Shown here: one piece after another, positions 49,601 through 63,032 of the stretch
Layout: each line of letters opens with the position of its first letter
Position numbering within the stretch: the first letter of the stretch is position 1
DNA from: Xenopus tropicalis
Lineage: Eukaryota > Chordata > Amphibia > Anura > Pipidae
Length of the DNA stretch: 64,000 bases
Reading direction: 5' to 3'
NCBI RefSeq assembly: GCF_000004195.4
Contig: NC_030678.2
Coordinates: 136,546,547-136,610,546, forward strand
Notes under the pieces: model-generated
What the model was told of the DNA's origin: nothing
Databases searched by the model: none
What the model saw: only the letters and a program-made list of their open reading frames with translations
Program-made: the position numbers and the translations under genes

Positions 49601-52015
49601 CAAAATGTCCTGTGTGTCATTGCTTCTGTAACTGCTTGCCCAGCAAGTATTCAACCATACATAATATAATTAGGCCACATGTGTTCTCTTTTTATCTTGC
49701 ATCTATGAAAGAAATTTCATATGGCAGTTCCATTCACCATTTGTAAATACAAATCTGTACAATGCAGAGCAGGTACTGCTCATCTGCAGTTGGTAATGTA
49801 AAGTATGTATCTGTATGTGGCTGAAACATATGTTAGAAATGTAATGGGGCACATGAGCTCAGAAAGCTGGAAGTTTTATAGAGTAATGTAACTGTAGTCA
49901 GGTACTCAGTAAATGATTAAGGTTTCAGATGTTGTATTGATGTGGGCAATACAGAACTAATCTTCTATTAAGTGTATACATATTTAATGTAATAAATACA
50001 TTTTGATTGATGGAGATATTGTTAATATGCTGGCATATGTGCCCATAATGGTGCCTATACCTTAAGCAGAAACAGCTATATGGCATTCCCTGTTACTTGG
50101 GCCTAAATTAGCCAGCAGGAAGGAGAAATGCTCTACTAGCCCTTTATTAGCCAGGGGCTCAGAGGCTGTGACTCCTGACTCGTACCTCTGGGGAATGGCA
50201 GCTGTCTCTGGGTGAGGCCTGGGCCTGCATTCTGCCATTCTTTCAGTCATATACCCAGATTCAGCTGCTGTAACCCTATACTGCATGATGCACCTCTTAG
50301 CATCTGAACTGTGAGAAAAGAATAAAAAAAGATGATTCATTTATATTTTAAAAACACACACTTTCCAATGAGTAACACAAAGGTCAATAGGGATTAATGT
50401 AAGATCCACATACTCTGAATTGTAATAATATGTGATGAGCAACAGTAACTGCACTCTGCGAGTGTTGCCATACAGCTTGCAGTTACTGCTGCTCAGCGTA
50501 TATTATTATCGCTATATTTCATGGCAAGATTGCATGAAAGGCTCAGTGTGCTCATCTGACATGATATATTTCAGCATGTATGGTGGTTATGTCATGCCCA
50601 GTGCATTTGGATTTATAAGAGAGAAAACAGACTGTATTTGGTGCAGCTCCTGGTTTTTTATACTGTGCCATTTGTGCACATTTAAGCCCCACTGCAATAG
50701 CTCAGTTCATTCCTGGAGAGATGTTGTGGTGCAGTGTTTTGTAACCATAGCAACCGCAGGTTAAGCAACACTATCCTGGCTAGCCTATTATCACTTATTC
50801 ATGAGAGCTCCAGGCCCCAGTGTAGCATTACCATAGCAACTAAGAGCTGCTCTACTAATTGTTTCTGAAAGCAGAACTGGGGGAAGGGAAGTGGAACTGC
50901 ACATAAGGGCACGATAGCAATGCAAGAACAGGGAGAGATTCCCACTATCTTGTGAATCAGATTTGGTTTTTTTTTTTGTCCAGAAAATATCAATTTAATT
51001 TCATTTTTCTATGCACATATAAATAACATCTGCAGCATTTCAATTCAAAAGACAAAGCATGGTTTCATTGCAGAACAAATGCATATAATACTGCTCAAGA
51101 TGCACCAGGCCAGGGCAGCCTAACCAGCAAGTCAATTACATTTCATGTATTCTAGTTTAGCATATGCTCATGTCTAGCAGTGTGATTCTGTATTGAACTG
51201 TATCAGGACTATTTAATAAGGGATGTAAATTTGGCTGTGGCCCCCATGCCAAGGGACCCACCCAGCCCTTTCCCTGCTGCCCGATGCACACAACATAAAT
51301 TCATTCACATTCAATTCATACTAAGTACAATAATTACATACTGCAAATCCATAGGAAAAAGTATGATGGCATCCCCAAATATACTGAATACTGGTACATG
51401 GTACAGATAATAATCCTCTCTGATATCTGTAGGGCCTCTATATTAGGGGTAACAGCCTCGTTGAGGTTGTAGTTCTGCAACAATGAAAGAATCTCAGGTT
51501 ATAAGAAAGGGATCATTAAATTTTGTTTTGCCCTGGGTGCATATGCACTAAACACAGCTGTGAATTTTGCATTTTTGTGAGGAAGACTATATAGAGTAAT
51601 GGCAGGGCCATTAAGCCATAATTATGCACAGGGGTCTGGGACAGCTGCTCCTATCCCCCCTTACCAGTTCTCTGTATGAATGAGATAGAGGGTTACTATG
51701 AGTGCATTACAGAGAGCAATGGCGATATTGTCCCCCTGTCTAAAAAAGAAGAGTGAATACAGGATATTAGTACAAGCAGTCTGTTTACTGGAGTATGACT
51801 GTTATGATGTGTTACTATGCTGAATAACTACAGATGCTTTTTCTGCATTTCTCAGCATGAAGTGTTTGGATAAACCTTTTCATCTCAGGGATTTATTGCC
51901 TTTAATGCGAGTTTACAAACAACCCCCTTGCACAAAGGTTGAAGCTATTTACCCCACAGCATCCTTTGGTTTTCCCACATTATTTTTCTATATGTTGGAG
52001 ACACTGCACCTCAGG
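49601..52015. other. no gene recognised
   Basis: Intergenic sequence with only short, unconvincing frames. No repeat end or promoter-like CpG cluster was seen. Confidence 0.4.
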
Positions 52016-52180
52016 CCTGATATGGGATATAAAATAGGCCCAGGCATTTCAGTTACACCCAATGTAGGCCCAAACAGCCCCCCACCAGCCCACTAAATAG
52101 TAGCTGTCAATGACATCTTAGAGCAGTCCCTCTGGCACTTGCCAGAATCTACAGATTGCCAGTCTGGGCTTGCCACTTAA
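52016..52180. repeat. hAT-like dispersed repeat (about 150 bp)
   Basis: ATAAAATAGGCCCAGGCATTTC, GGCCCAAACAGCCCCCCACC and TGCCAGAATCTACAGATTGC appear in the same order at 53466-53620 and, inverted, at 59513-59572. The ends resemble the CAGGCCTGGACT tips of 27236-27582. Confidence 0.7.
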
Positions 52181-53465
52181 TCCTAAGAACCCCCTTTGTT
52201 TTTCTCGCCAGTGCAACCAATGGAGCTGCCACTCTGTGTGCTCTCCAGTCACTGATCTGTTGGGCTGAAAACCAGGTGCTCTCCACATTATACCTGCCCA
52301 TGCACACCAGGCAGCTTCTTTGTCATTTATGGCACTGGCACATGGGATATTGTGTCGCCCAAGGTTAATCTGTACTACCACGGGTGACAAATGTCCCTAG
52401 TTTACATCTCGTAATGTGAATCGCGTTGGGAAAAAAGTATGCAGTGCTTCTACTTTTGGAAGTAGCCTAAAGTACCCTTATGAGCAAACTCACAGAGATG
52501 TTTTAGGCCCTAATTTTTCCCCAACCATAGCCCATTCTCAGGCTACTTATTGGCACACAATTCACCAGCTTAATTCTTTGCACCCATAATTGCATCTCAT
52601 AATCTCTCTTATGGAGAGAACCTCCCATTTTACTGCTTGGCCTCACAGACTCAAATATCAATCGCTGCCATACACAGCTGGCAAAAATCCACCTTTTTGG
52701 AACATGTATTGTGGCCCATCCCCATCAATCTTCATGAATATCTATGTACTATGTATATGGTTGCTTTGTGGATCGAGCACATTTTATTTGCCACTGTACC
52801 ATGTTGGAAGGAGTGAAGAGGAGCCGCTACCCATGGTTAGTTGCAAGGGCCACATCTCCGTGTGTATAAATGCAGATCTTGCTGCCTTGCACACTGGGCT
52901 AACCCACATTCATTTTTCAGACTTGCAAGACACTTTCTTACCAGATTTTTTGAATTCCAGATCATTCTGTGCTGCATAGCTCTAGTGCTTATCAGTCCCT
53001 ACTGACTATTGCAATTTGAGTCTGCTAATAGTCCCAATCTACACATTTTTGAAATGATCAGATGATTTGGGTTTCATGTTCATTGTTAGGCTGATGGCAT
53101 GCACAGTTATATTCCCTTTCCTGACCTTATGGTGACTCATGTTTCGCTTTTCTACTATCTTCCTGGATGTTGTCCCATTTCCCAGTTCTTGGCCTCACGC
53201 AGTGCCTAATATAATCCTTCCTTCTGTTCTGCTGTTTCACAGCATAATCACCCTGAATAACTTTTTTTACCACTTTAACCATATCCATAGTCATTTTGGT
53301 ACATGTAATTATATTTACCATTCTTGTTTTTATCGCACCAACTTTACCTTTCATTCACTACAGCTTGGAGGTATTACCTAATTATTACCCCAAGTTCTTC
53401 CTTGCAAAACACTACAGGAAAGCTCATATATGTACTTATTATTTCCTACCTTAAAGCAGTTCCAG
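52181..53465. other. no gene recognised
   Basis: Low-complexity-free intergenic DNA with short frames on both strands. None has a recognisable domain. Confidence 0.4.
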
Positions 53466-53620
53466 ACCAGAATTCAAAATAGGCCCTGGCATTTCAAGTA
53501 CATAGAGGCCCAAACAGCCCCCACAGGCCCAATAAATAGTGATTGTTTATAGCATCTTACAGCAGCCCCTCTGGCATTTGCCAGAATCCACAGATTGCCA
53601 GTTCAGGCCTGCCTTAAAGG
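53466..53620. repeat. hAT-like dispersed repeat, second copy
   Basis: CCAGACCAGAATTCAAAATAGGCCCTGGCATTTC... to TGCCAGTTCAGGCCTG gives both ends of the family: CAG..TGGCA and inverted complements. It is about 85 % like 52016-52180 by eye. Confidence 0.7.
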
Positions 53621-54011
53621 ACCAATAAGCACTCCAAAAAGGGAGATTTTAGTAAACATTAATATATAACATATGTTATTCTGGACTGGAAGAAAGTACT
53701 ACTACAGTTAATACAGCAAAACCCAGACTTTAAGTTTCCCAGGTGTAACCATCAAAATGGCATAAATTCTGGGAAAATGTAATATCCGGGGGGAAAAAAG
53801 GATACCGCTTGCCTGTATGGGACCACAAGAAACCAGCGACAATACCCAGAAACTGGTTAAATCAGGGTACATAAAACTGGGGCAGTCATAGAACTATAGA
53901 ATGGAAATTAGAACATTTGTTACCTGAAATAGTTTATTTGCAGGTGCTGAATAATCAGATTCAAACTTCAATGTAAAAAGCTTATGTAAATGTTTAATGA
54001 TGTTTCTTCAA

Positions 54012-54390
54012 AGGAGACATATCCTAAAAAAATTAAGAATATTTCGGACTGATTTATTGAGAAATTCGCCCAAAACCCCACTAGCCCCACCCATCCATTT
54101 CACTTCCTGCTGGCTGAATTCTCTGGATGAGCTGGGGAGCCGGCGGCCCTCAGTACACTGCACTGTAGGATAGGAACCAATCAGCAGCTAGGCTGACCTG
54201 ATAGGGAACTGAAGCCTGTCTGTGCTTGTGTGACTGCAGGGCTGTGATTGGCTCTCCCCCTCCTACTGTGCTTCTGGCAGGGAACGTTAGGACACGCCCA
54301 CCCCTCATTTCAAACTCTGACAGAGCACCGTATATTATTCATAATTGCCTACAAAATTAGTGTTTTTACCATTTATCCAATATGTCTCCT
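54012..54390. mobile_element. 379-bp TTAA-type MITE
   Basis: The ends AGGAGACATATCC and ATATGTCTCCT are inverted. The right flank is TTAA and the left TCAA (one change). The inside is more GC-rich than the surroundings and holds two GATTGG/CCAATC words. 53621-54011 has no recognised feature. Confidence 0.8.
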
Positions 54391-55779
54391 TTAAAGTTAG
54401 AACCACCGGTTTGTAATAAACATTATCAAGCCCCACGTGCTCCCTCCTCATTATAACCTGCTTTGCTGTAATCGTGCAGTTGGAACACTAACCTTTCAAA
54501 TGAATTGTACCTGCAATGCTATCCCTAGCGCTGCACCTACACCCTGGCACACATTTACCCATCCCAGTGCTGCCAACAGCGGGTTCCTAGTGATGCACCT
54601 ATTTATAGATATAGTACTTCTATCAGTCTATTACGCTACCCCCTCCTGTACCCCTCTAGCCTTCCCCTACCCTGTCACGGAAATCTCTTCTACATTCTAA
54701 TCATTTTATTTCCCCCTGCTATCTTGTCTTGCCATTGCCATAAATCAGGGATAATCTGCTCATTTACAGGACCAGGTTACCCAAAGCATTCTAGCTTCTT
54801 GTGCTCCATTAATTTGGCAGATCTTCATCACATAGCTGTCACAACTCTGCACTGCATGGGCTAAATACTAACAAACTGCAGCCTCCATTGACCACTGATG
54901 AAAATATGCAGTTGAAACAAAGATCCAGTCTTTATTTATCATTTCACTTTTGAAATAAAAAAGCAGTCTTTAAAAGAAACAAAATAAAATGGAACTACAT
55001 TAGGAATTAAATGTGTATAAGCATGCACTTCTCTGCCTGATCCTGCAGCAAGCCTGTCCCTTTAAATTCATCCTGCATTCTCAAGCAGAAGCTGCCCAGA
55101 CACCATTGGCTGCGCAGAGAGCACACAATGCTGCATGATTCCTGCGGTGTCTCTGCAGTCCCACAAAGGGCGGTGTCCGACACACACACACAGGCAGTGA
55201 TCTCACACACAAGGATGTGGAACAAAGAGGGGGAGGGGAGGGACAGACAAACTGCAATGCGACAAAAATCCTGCAGAAAAAAATAAGATGGAGGAAACAG
55301 ATATAAGCCAATAAAAAAAGCTCTAATAATGACATTTTTGTAACCTATTCCACATGGAGACCAAGAAAATGTTGGCACACACACTTAGTAAGTGTTAGTA
55401 AATTTGGTAATAATTATTATAAGTAATAAGTTATAAAGCATTCATATTTTCTGCATCATAGTAAATCTGTCAAAGAAGCCATGTAAAAGGTCTGAAGAGC
55501 CCTGCTGTGATGAGGTCTGAGGTGCCAGTAAGGCATTTAGTGGCCATTGAGTCATCAGAGGAAAAGTAAGAAGAATGTTTAAGATTGAGGTTCAATTTAG
55601 TTGAACTTGAAAATGATCTAGTGTGCCCCTAGAAAAAGGCTAATGACCCATAGGGTGTGTTTCAGCGGGTGAAACAATGTTCTGTCAAGCTTTTCCCAAT
55701 CAAGTCTAGTGCGAGATGTAAGGGCAGATTTGGGCACAGAGAGAAAGCCTTATATGCCGTAGCCCCAAGACCAAGGGTA
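54391..55779. other. no gene recognised
   Basis: Intergenic DNA with a short (CA)n run near 55183. No exon or transposon end was identified. Confidence 0.4.
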
Positions 55780-55905
55780 AATTTCTCTATAGCGATGAAT
55801 GGGATCCCTTATCAGGAAACCGGTTATCAAAAAAGCTCCAAATTATGTGAAGGTTATCTCACATAGCATCCATTTTAAGGAAAATAATTTATATTTTTAA
55901 AAAAA
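55780..55905. repeat. fragment of the 2622-2937 MITE family
   Basis: GCGATGAATGGGATCCCTTATCAGGAAACCGGTTATC, AAAAGCTCCAAATTATG-GAAGG and CATCCATTTTAAGGAAAATAATTT follow the minus-strand order of the family. Only one end remains. Confidence 0.6.
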
Positions 55906-58900
55906 ACAGGGCCCTGTTCTTGATGGCAACTAAGCTGCATGAATCCATATTGGTAGCAAAACAATCTGGTAGGGTTTGTTTAATTTGTTTTATGGTTTAA
56001 GTGATTTTTAGCAGATTTAAGATATTAGTATGCAAATTATGGAAAATCTCAGGTCCCATGAATTCCCTTTTAACTGTACCACACTGTGGTTCTCACTGTG
56101 TAGACATTGGGGCTTATTAATGGACTTGCAATAGTTAAGGTGTAACATGATGAACTGAATGTCATTGTGTCAGCAATTGGTATAAAGTCTGCGAATAATT
56201 TTTGGGTTGCATGTAGCTCTGTGCCAATGGTTATTATGGCAATAATTACAGCGGCAGAAGTTCTGACAGTATTGCCCTCAATAGAGAGATTCCAGAAGTG
56301 CAGTATTCCGATTGCCCAACAAATAGCAGTAATTAAAATGACTAATGTGCCACAATACCTACCTACCTATGTGTATGCTGAGTTCGGCTAGAAAGACACG
56401 GGTGAGGCACAGGGAAGAGAGGGTAAGCTGTGATATTGAAGCAAATGCCTCAGCAGATAGGGAGGGTCTGAATAATTGGCTGTAGTGAGATATGGGCGAA
56501 TCGGCAGAAATTCAGATTACTTCACTTACTGGAAACAATTAGGTACCAGAGCAATGCTAAAACTGCCCAGAATCATCATCTCCCTATTATACTAAATGGA
56601 AGTAAAGCAAGTGTAATGTGGTGAGGCTTTGTGCCATGCCGTGCCCGTGCCCAGGTTAAAGCCCTGTGTGAGGATTCCAATCTGCATTTTTAGAGGCCCT
56701 GAGGCACCAGGAGCTGGCACAATAATACAATCATCATCCCCGCATAGCCTTCCCTGGGCAGAGTTGCCACTAGTAGTATATAGCTACAAAGATGACACTT
56801 GATGCCATTCTTATTAATAGGGAGGAATGATGGTGACAATAAGATTTGTCCCAGAAAATATGGCAAGCCTATTCCCGAGGCTGATTTCTCTCAGCGCAGT
56901 AACATCACTCAGGCACAAAAGCCAAGGACTGCTGATCAGCCAAGGATATTATATTTCAGCAGGCAGGGTAAAGGAATATATCTAATCTTTAAAATATGAT
57001 CCCTACAGGCTGTGACAAAAGGGGTTTTCAGGGTTTTTTTTCTTCTTTTTTTGCATTAATAAAATACAGTGGCATGACTAGGAACTACTGGGACTCACTG
57101 TCCCACCTTCTGGGAACCCAGCTCTGTCTGCTTTATAGTACAGTAAATGCCCCAACATAAGAGTCACTTTGGTCTCATCCTGTCATTTCAAAGCAGCAAT
57201 AAATGCAAAGGCTATTGATTATATAGACATATTCTCTACCAGCCAGCTCCTCGACCCACACAACAACAGTCATATATACATGTTAGCGTTAATACCCTAG
57301 GCATTTGATAAAAAAATGCAAGGCCACATCAATAAATAAAAGTGACAATAGCTATAGCTCCCACCATCAACTTGCTGCTTAAATCTGAATAAAACACTTA
57401 CAGGTGCTGCAAAAACTGGGTAACTGCAGAGCTGGATGAAGCAGAATGTTACAAACAGCAAAAAAGTAACATAATATTGATTTTTAGGATAATAAACTGT
57501 TAAGGGAAGCCATCTTGGACATCACTGAGCCAGTACAAAGAGAGGAAGGCAGAGCCATTCCATGAGAATAAGGATGTCATTGTGCATTACAGCGAGCGTC
57601 TGGCTATGTGGGGTGGGGTCGGGAGCAGCTGATAAATGTATAGTGACAGTTACTGTTAGCAGAATATGGACTTTTCTGTGAAATATATTAAAGAGGAAGT
57701 AAGAAGGAATAACAGTATATAAAAGGAATAATTACATGAAATTACCAGAATATCCCTATATGCTTTAAAAGATCTACCCTATATTAATTTGTTGTGCAGG
57801 CAGCATGAGAGATACTTCCAATACCATTCATCATATGCTTATAATACTGTGCAAGCACAAGCAGCAAAGCAGCAGGGGGGTGAGTCTGAGGCAGGACAGT
57901 TATATAAAAGCATGTTAGCTGAATAGCAAGCAAGTAATGATCCCTGAGACCAGAGACTCGCATGATGTTAGGGAACAAAGGGCAGCAAAGAGAGAAGAAA
58001 AGCTCTTTGTGTAAAGCATGTAAACATCCTGCTTTAGGCACATTCTATTTACTGGGCACGAGCTTGGCAAAGGGAGAACTCTCACTCCTCACTTGCCAGG
58101 GATATTTATCTTTAGAACAATATGTATGTACCAATTTAAATCTGGTAGCTATAAAAATCCCCAGCTAGTTGCGTTTGGTCACAGAATCTGTGGTCTGGAT
58201 GTTACCATAATAGATATTTGGCCTCCATTTTCCCATGTCTGAGTGTATTATCATGCACACTTGGTACCAGCTCTGGCATGTCTGGAAGAACCATTGTTTA
58301 GCCTTTAGTGTACTAAGAATGTCAGAGCATACTGTGAATCTCATCTGTACACGTATAATGGACATAGAGTTAGGGTTGCTACTGCTAGGAGTTGCTATTA
58401 TGGATATAACTACCATCTCCTGTTAACTTTACTGGGGCCGGCTATTTGCTGCAGCCAAAGACAAGATTGAATCCATTTTAAAACACCCCTGGTGGGGCTT
58501 ACTGGCCAGTTCTATGGTGCAGTTTGGACAGTATAAGTAAGAAGAGGGTGATTGTTTACAGCAGCAGTTCACTAACAGAAACCATTGCCCATATTCCTTC
58601 CATTTGTGGCAACAGTGAGTGCTCACTATTCACATGGCCACATGACTGCAACTATCATGGAACAAAGCCATTTCCTGAGCGATAACTCTGAGCTCACCAT
58701 TATCTCCATGCAGGATGCAATTATTCACTTCCAGTGTCCTCCATTACAATATGTGCAAGCTAAGGAGAGTCTGTTCTACTCTACGTGTGTCTGTTAGCAG
58801 CTGAGCACTGCTGCCATATGTACTCTTATTGGCTGTGTTCCCTGGGGAGAGCAGATGGCAATTACAATGGGACATATAATCAATAAAAAAATGGGGCTCC

Positions 58901-59512
58901 CTTATCCTTTAGTATAACACCATCTGGGAATTATCTACTAAGGCTGCTGTGCTTGTGGGACTTACAATAAATTAAATTATAAATATGACCAAGATTTATC
59001 AAGATGAATATTAGCAATAATACCAGCAGGGCACTAAGCACTATATATACCCGCGCTGGGTAACTGTCTGGTCTCCTGTGCAATCTGTAGTGCAAAAGAC
59101 TTGAACAAGCTTTATTTATCAACCAATATGCCGGTACAGTCATATGCCGACAACTGCCTTTAGCTGTGCAGTACAGCTGGGGCTAGAGAAGGGCGTAGGC
59201 TGTCTGCATTCCATTGGCAGCTGAATAGCGCCAACTCGTGGAATAACTTGGCAAGGATACTGATATTTTTCCCCCCGCAGTAAATTGCTATTGTAAGTAT
59301 AGAATGCTCCCTCTTGTGGTCCCTAGGGCTAAAACCATAAAATTGATGTATTTATAAATATTTTAAGGAATACTGAGCTACTTTTATATGCAGCAATGTA
59401 CATTAAAACAATACATTAATACAAAGGAAGGGGAACAATACTCCAATATAACAAAATATAAATATATATAAATTACATTCAAGATTAAGTATTAATAATC
59501 AGGTGAAAGCAG
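55906..59512. other. no gene recognised
   Basis: Intergenic DNA. A few short frames on either strand, none with a domain I recognise; no inverted-repeat element with clear ends was found in it. Confidence 0.35.
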
Positions 59513-59615
59513 GGTAGGCCCAGACTGGCAATCTGTAGGTTTTGGCGAATGACAGCTGTAAGATGCCATAGACCAGGGATCCCCAACCTTTTTACTCGCA
59601 AGTCACGCAGGTAAA
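59513..59615. repeat. two abutting hAT-like repeat fragments
   Basis: GGCCCAGACTGGCAATCTGTAGG to GATGCCATAGAC is the inverted start of the 52016/53466 family. CAGGGATCCCCAACCTTTTT at 59574-59593 is the left tip of the 18508-18804 family. Confidence 0.6.
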
Positions 59616-60054
59616 TTTGTTATACTGCCACCTGCACTAGCAGGTGAATTGCCTTCTAAATTGGTCACATACCAGCTGTGTGGCAACCCTAGCTTTTGCT
59701 TGAGGCACAGATGGCATAATTTCATAGGAAAAAGGGTTGAATATAGTGATGATGTGATTAGAGAAGCAGATGTTAGTATAACCCCCCCCCCCAGGCTGCA
59801 TGCTGAGCCAGCGGGGATATGGAGCATGGGATTATGAGTTCTACCAGTTTAGCCTGTCACGTAGAAATCTGGGAGAAATCTGGGACAGTCTTAAGCTTAC
59901 AATCTGGGAAACAGATGAAGAGAGGTGTTAATGAATATGGAATGCACCCACCCCATACATTTTTGCATGAATTTTTTTAATAACAAATTAGCCACAAAAG
60001 TTTGGCCAAATATCAGACCAATGGCCAAACCAACAAAATCAGAGCTCAAAATTC

Positions 60055-60195
60055 TGAACCTCCAATAAGGATTATTTTTAATTTGAACAAGGTACTGATT
60101 TTTTATTATTACATAGAAAAAGTAAACAATTTTTAAAAATTATTTAATTAAAATGGAGTATATGGCCTTTCTGTAATTCAGAGCTTTCATTAGGT
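60055..60195. repeat. fragment of the 2622-2937 MITE family
   Basis: CAATAAGGATTATTTTTAA, ACAAGGTACTGATTTTTTATTATTACATAGAAAA and ATATGGCCTTTCTGTAATTC match the middle and right part of 2700-2915 in the same orientation. Confidence 0.7.
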
Positions 60196-60429
60196 TTTTT
60201 TTTCTTAATGATTGATCGAGCCTAGCCTGACTCCTTCCAATACAGAAGGAAGGATAAGCTCGATCAATCGATCGTCGCATAGTGGATGCTGCTCCTTCCT
60301 TCGCCATATCTCCTTTTTTCAAATGACCAGAAGCCAAGTTTTAGCAGGTATTTTCAAATAAAACATTCAAATAATAAATGGTGTGCAGGATAGGGCAATT
60401 ATTGGTGCAGGGTAGAATAGATTTTTTAC

Positions 60430-60800
60430 TTACAAAATTTTAGTGATACTTTTCCTTTAAAGTTAGTAAACATATTTGAACTGAAAGCATTAGCTATCTG
60501 TCCCTCTGACTTTTGAAACAATGTAGCAGGACCCAGCTGATTAACAGACCTGTGAAGAAGCAGGCAAGGCTGACTTCTGCTATATTCTTTTAGGGCTGTG
60601 GCACACGGGGAGATTAGTCGCCCACGACAAATCTCCCCGTGTGCCACAGCCCTTAAGAGAACAAGCATTGCAGAAAGGGACAGAGAGATACTACTCTCAA
60701 TCACTGTAGTATGCTTATTTATCCCATTTTCAAATATAAACCCATTAACTCATCTTTTATGTTGTGCCTCAGATAAAACACTACTTATTATTAAGGCCAG
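60430..60800. repeat. TTAA-type MITE relic split by a 60-bp hairpin element
   Basis: ACTTTTCCTTTAAAGTTAG, then CTGTCCCTCTGACTTTTG, AGCAGGACCCAGCTG-TTAACAGACCTGTGAAGAAGC and GCTGACTTCTGCTATATTC match 33838-34281 read inverted. The hairpin element at 60593-60652 lies within it. The right limit is uncertain. Confidence 0.5.
60593..60652. mobile_element. 60-bp hairpin mini-MITE with TTA target duplication
   Basis: The whole element is one hairpin: arm GGGCTGTGGCACACGGGGAG plus ATT on the left, its exact complement on the right, and a 14-base loop. TTA flanks both sides (60590-60592 and 60653-60655). The tips match the 227-bp element at 26175-26401. Confidence 0.88.
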
Positions 60801-60879
60801 AGAACCCCCCTCCCCAAACGACTTCAGTCACTACATGATTGCACAAGTATACATTTGCCTGAATAGGATGGCGGGAGAG

Positions 60880-61090
60880 TGACCATATAGGGAACAATAT
60901 CAGCTGCCGATATCTGTCCTTTAGACTGATTCGGCAGCTTATCCGACATCTGGCCTGAAATTTTACAGGTTTCATTTTTCCATCGGACCAGGGACCACAG
61001 CTGCTCATTGATGTGCCCCCTGATGGTGCCTATGCCTGCCATTTTAATTCTTAGGTGGGCATTTTTGGCGACCTGTGTATGGCCACCTTT
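60880..61090. repeat. GTGGCCATACAC-family MITE copy
   Basis: The right end is GTGTATGGCCACCTTTA. The body has CAGCTGCCGATATCTGTCC, GATTCGGCAGCTTATC, CATCTGGCCTGAAATTT and GCTCATTGATGTGC. The left end is decayed (AGTGACCATATAGG). Confidence 0.75.
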
Positions 61091-63032
61091 AGATGCAGTG
61101 TTTTGCAACATGGCAGATGATAATAGGGATAATATTCTAGCCCCCACAGGATACATGGAAGAGGCCTAAGGGACACAGAGCCCTCCTTGCCCACCCCTGT
61201 TGGAAAGAGTCCTGTCTAACAAAGGGGAAGCCAAAACAGAGAACAGAGATCTGCAGCAATTCAGGCAAGAAGAACTTGACTACAATCACACTAATGCTGT
61301 TTCAGATGTGAAAACCCCAAAGATTTCAAGGACATGCATCATTATGCATTTAAATACTTACCAGAATACAAGAAGGTACACAGAGGAGTTTATTATGTTT
61401 GCTTGCTGTGTTTTTTCCACACTAAAAAAACTGGAGTCAGAAGGACCCCAATCCACCTCCACATAGCTGTCTATGGGATTAATGTGAGGATGGCAGCACC
61501 AGGTGATTAAATAAAAATCATTACAATATTCCCAAGAGCAGAAATGAGGGTGACAGATAAAAAAGGTAGAACTGCCCAGTTCTGGCACCACAGGAAAATG
61601 ATTACCAATGGCTGCTGCTGAGGAAGCATTCTTTCTCTGCCATGGTTCCCCATAGAGACGTGGGTAGGGTGCTCCCACAGGCCAGTTGTACCAAAGACAG
61701 AAAAAAGAGCCCCAAAAAAGGAGGCAAAATGTAAATCATTGCCATGGATGTCTTACCAGATCATTCTGGTAGTAGTATAAAGTTAGATTAACTCAAAATT
61801 AAGAGACATTATTCTATTTACTTATAGATTCCTATAACAAGTCTTATGTTTTTTTTTTAACAACAATAGAATAGGGTAGAAAAGAAAAGGAGAGGGAGTA
61901 AAGGAAAGTAAGAAATTGGGAGAGTAAACAGTCACAAGTCTTCTGTTTGACTTATGTTTAGTCCAAAAGGTACTGCATGGTACAGCATTGTACCACTGTG
62001 CCATTTTCATTAGGCTTTGTCCATAGCAAGGTCTTTCAGTGCAGCACTTGCAGAAAACTGGTGGAAGACAGCAGCTACAGATGGACAAGATGGAAACAGT
62101 AAGCCTTAGACTGAAAGCTCAGTCAGTTGTCACTTCCACAGATTCCACAGAATTTCATACATCAGAAGATACAACAATCGCATTATCCACTAGAGGGAAG
62201 CAGAGAACAGCAGGCACCTGTTTTATCTGTTTTCTGTATTCAAAGTTCTCCTAAGGTTCTGCAACTCCAGTCAAAGTTCTCCTAAGGTTCTGCAACTCCA
62301 GTCGCCACCACAAGGCGGGAATTCAGAGTAGCTTAACAGTTTCTGCCATGATGAATCTGTAGCATCAGTTGTAGGTGTGTGTGTGTTGGGGTTAATCATT
62401 GCTTTACCCACCCACTTAGATTGTAAACTATGGGACAAAGACCTTATTCCCTGTGTCTTCAACCACTTAGAACTTAATCTGAATGTAACTGTATTTGGTA
62501 TTTATAAGTATTAATTGTTCTGTTGAACAACACTGTGAACATAAGTAGCGCTATAGAAATGATATACATACATACATATATATATACATAAGGATAGATA
62601 AGGCGAGGTCCTCAGCACTCACCCATTATCAATATAAATAGAACATTAAGACGTGCATTAAAAGCTACAAGGAAATGCCCTCAAAACAGGGATTGTTTGT
62701 CCATATATTGCAATATATTCAAAGCCATACCCGGTCTGGCCACTCCTACACTCAATTTCATCTGATTCATTAAGAAATTCTACTGCTTCATTATGTGGTT
62801 TACACAGGGACAGAGTTTTACCTGCAACTTACTTGCTTTCAAGGTGAAACCTCCCCAAAGGTTACCCTTATTACTGGCTCCACTGGGATCACCTGACTGA
62901 AGCTGGGAATGGTGGGGGCTACAAAGGCCACTGCTCCTGTATAGACTATAGCAGTTTCCTTATTGTGCTTTATTGTTTGTGTTGTGCTATAGAAATCTGG
63001 TATATGGAAGGTCACTGGGAATGACCTAAAAA
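61091..63032. other. no gene recognised
   Basis: Intergenic DNA, with a small tandem duplication (62241-62302) and TACATA simple sequence near 62570-62590. Confidence 0.4.
62241..62302. repeat. 31-bp tandem duplication
   Basis: A 31-base unit starting CAAAGTTCTCCTAAGGTTCT is present twice with no visible difference, so the duplication is very recent or a polymorphism. Confidence 0.95.
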
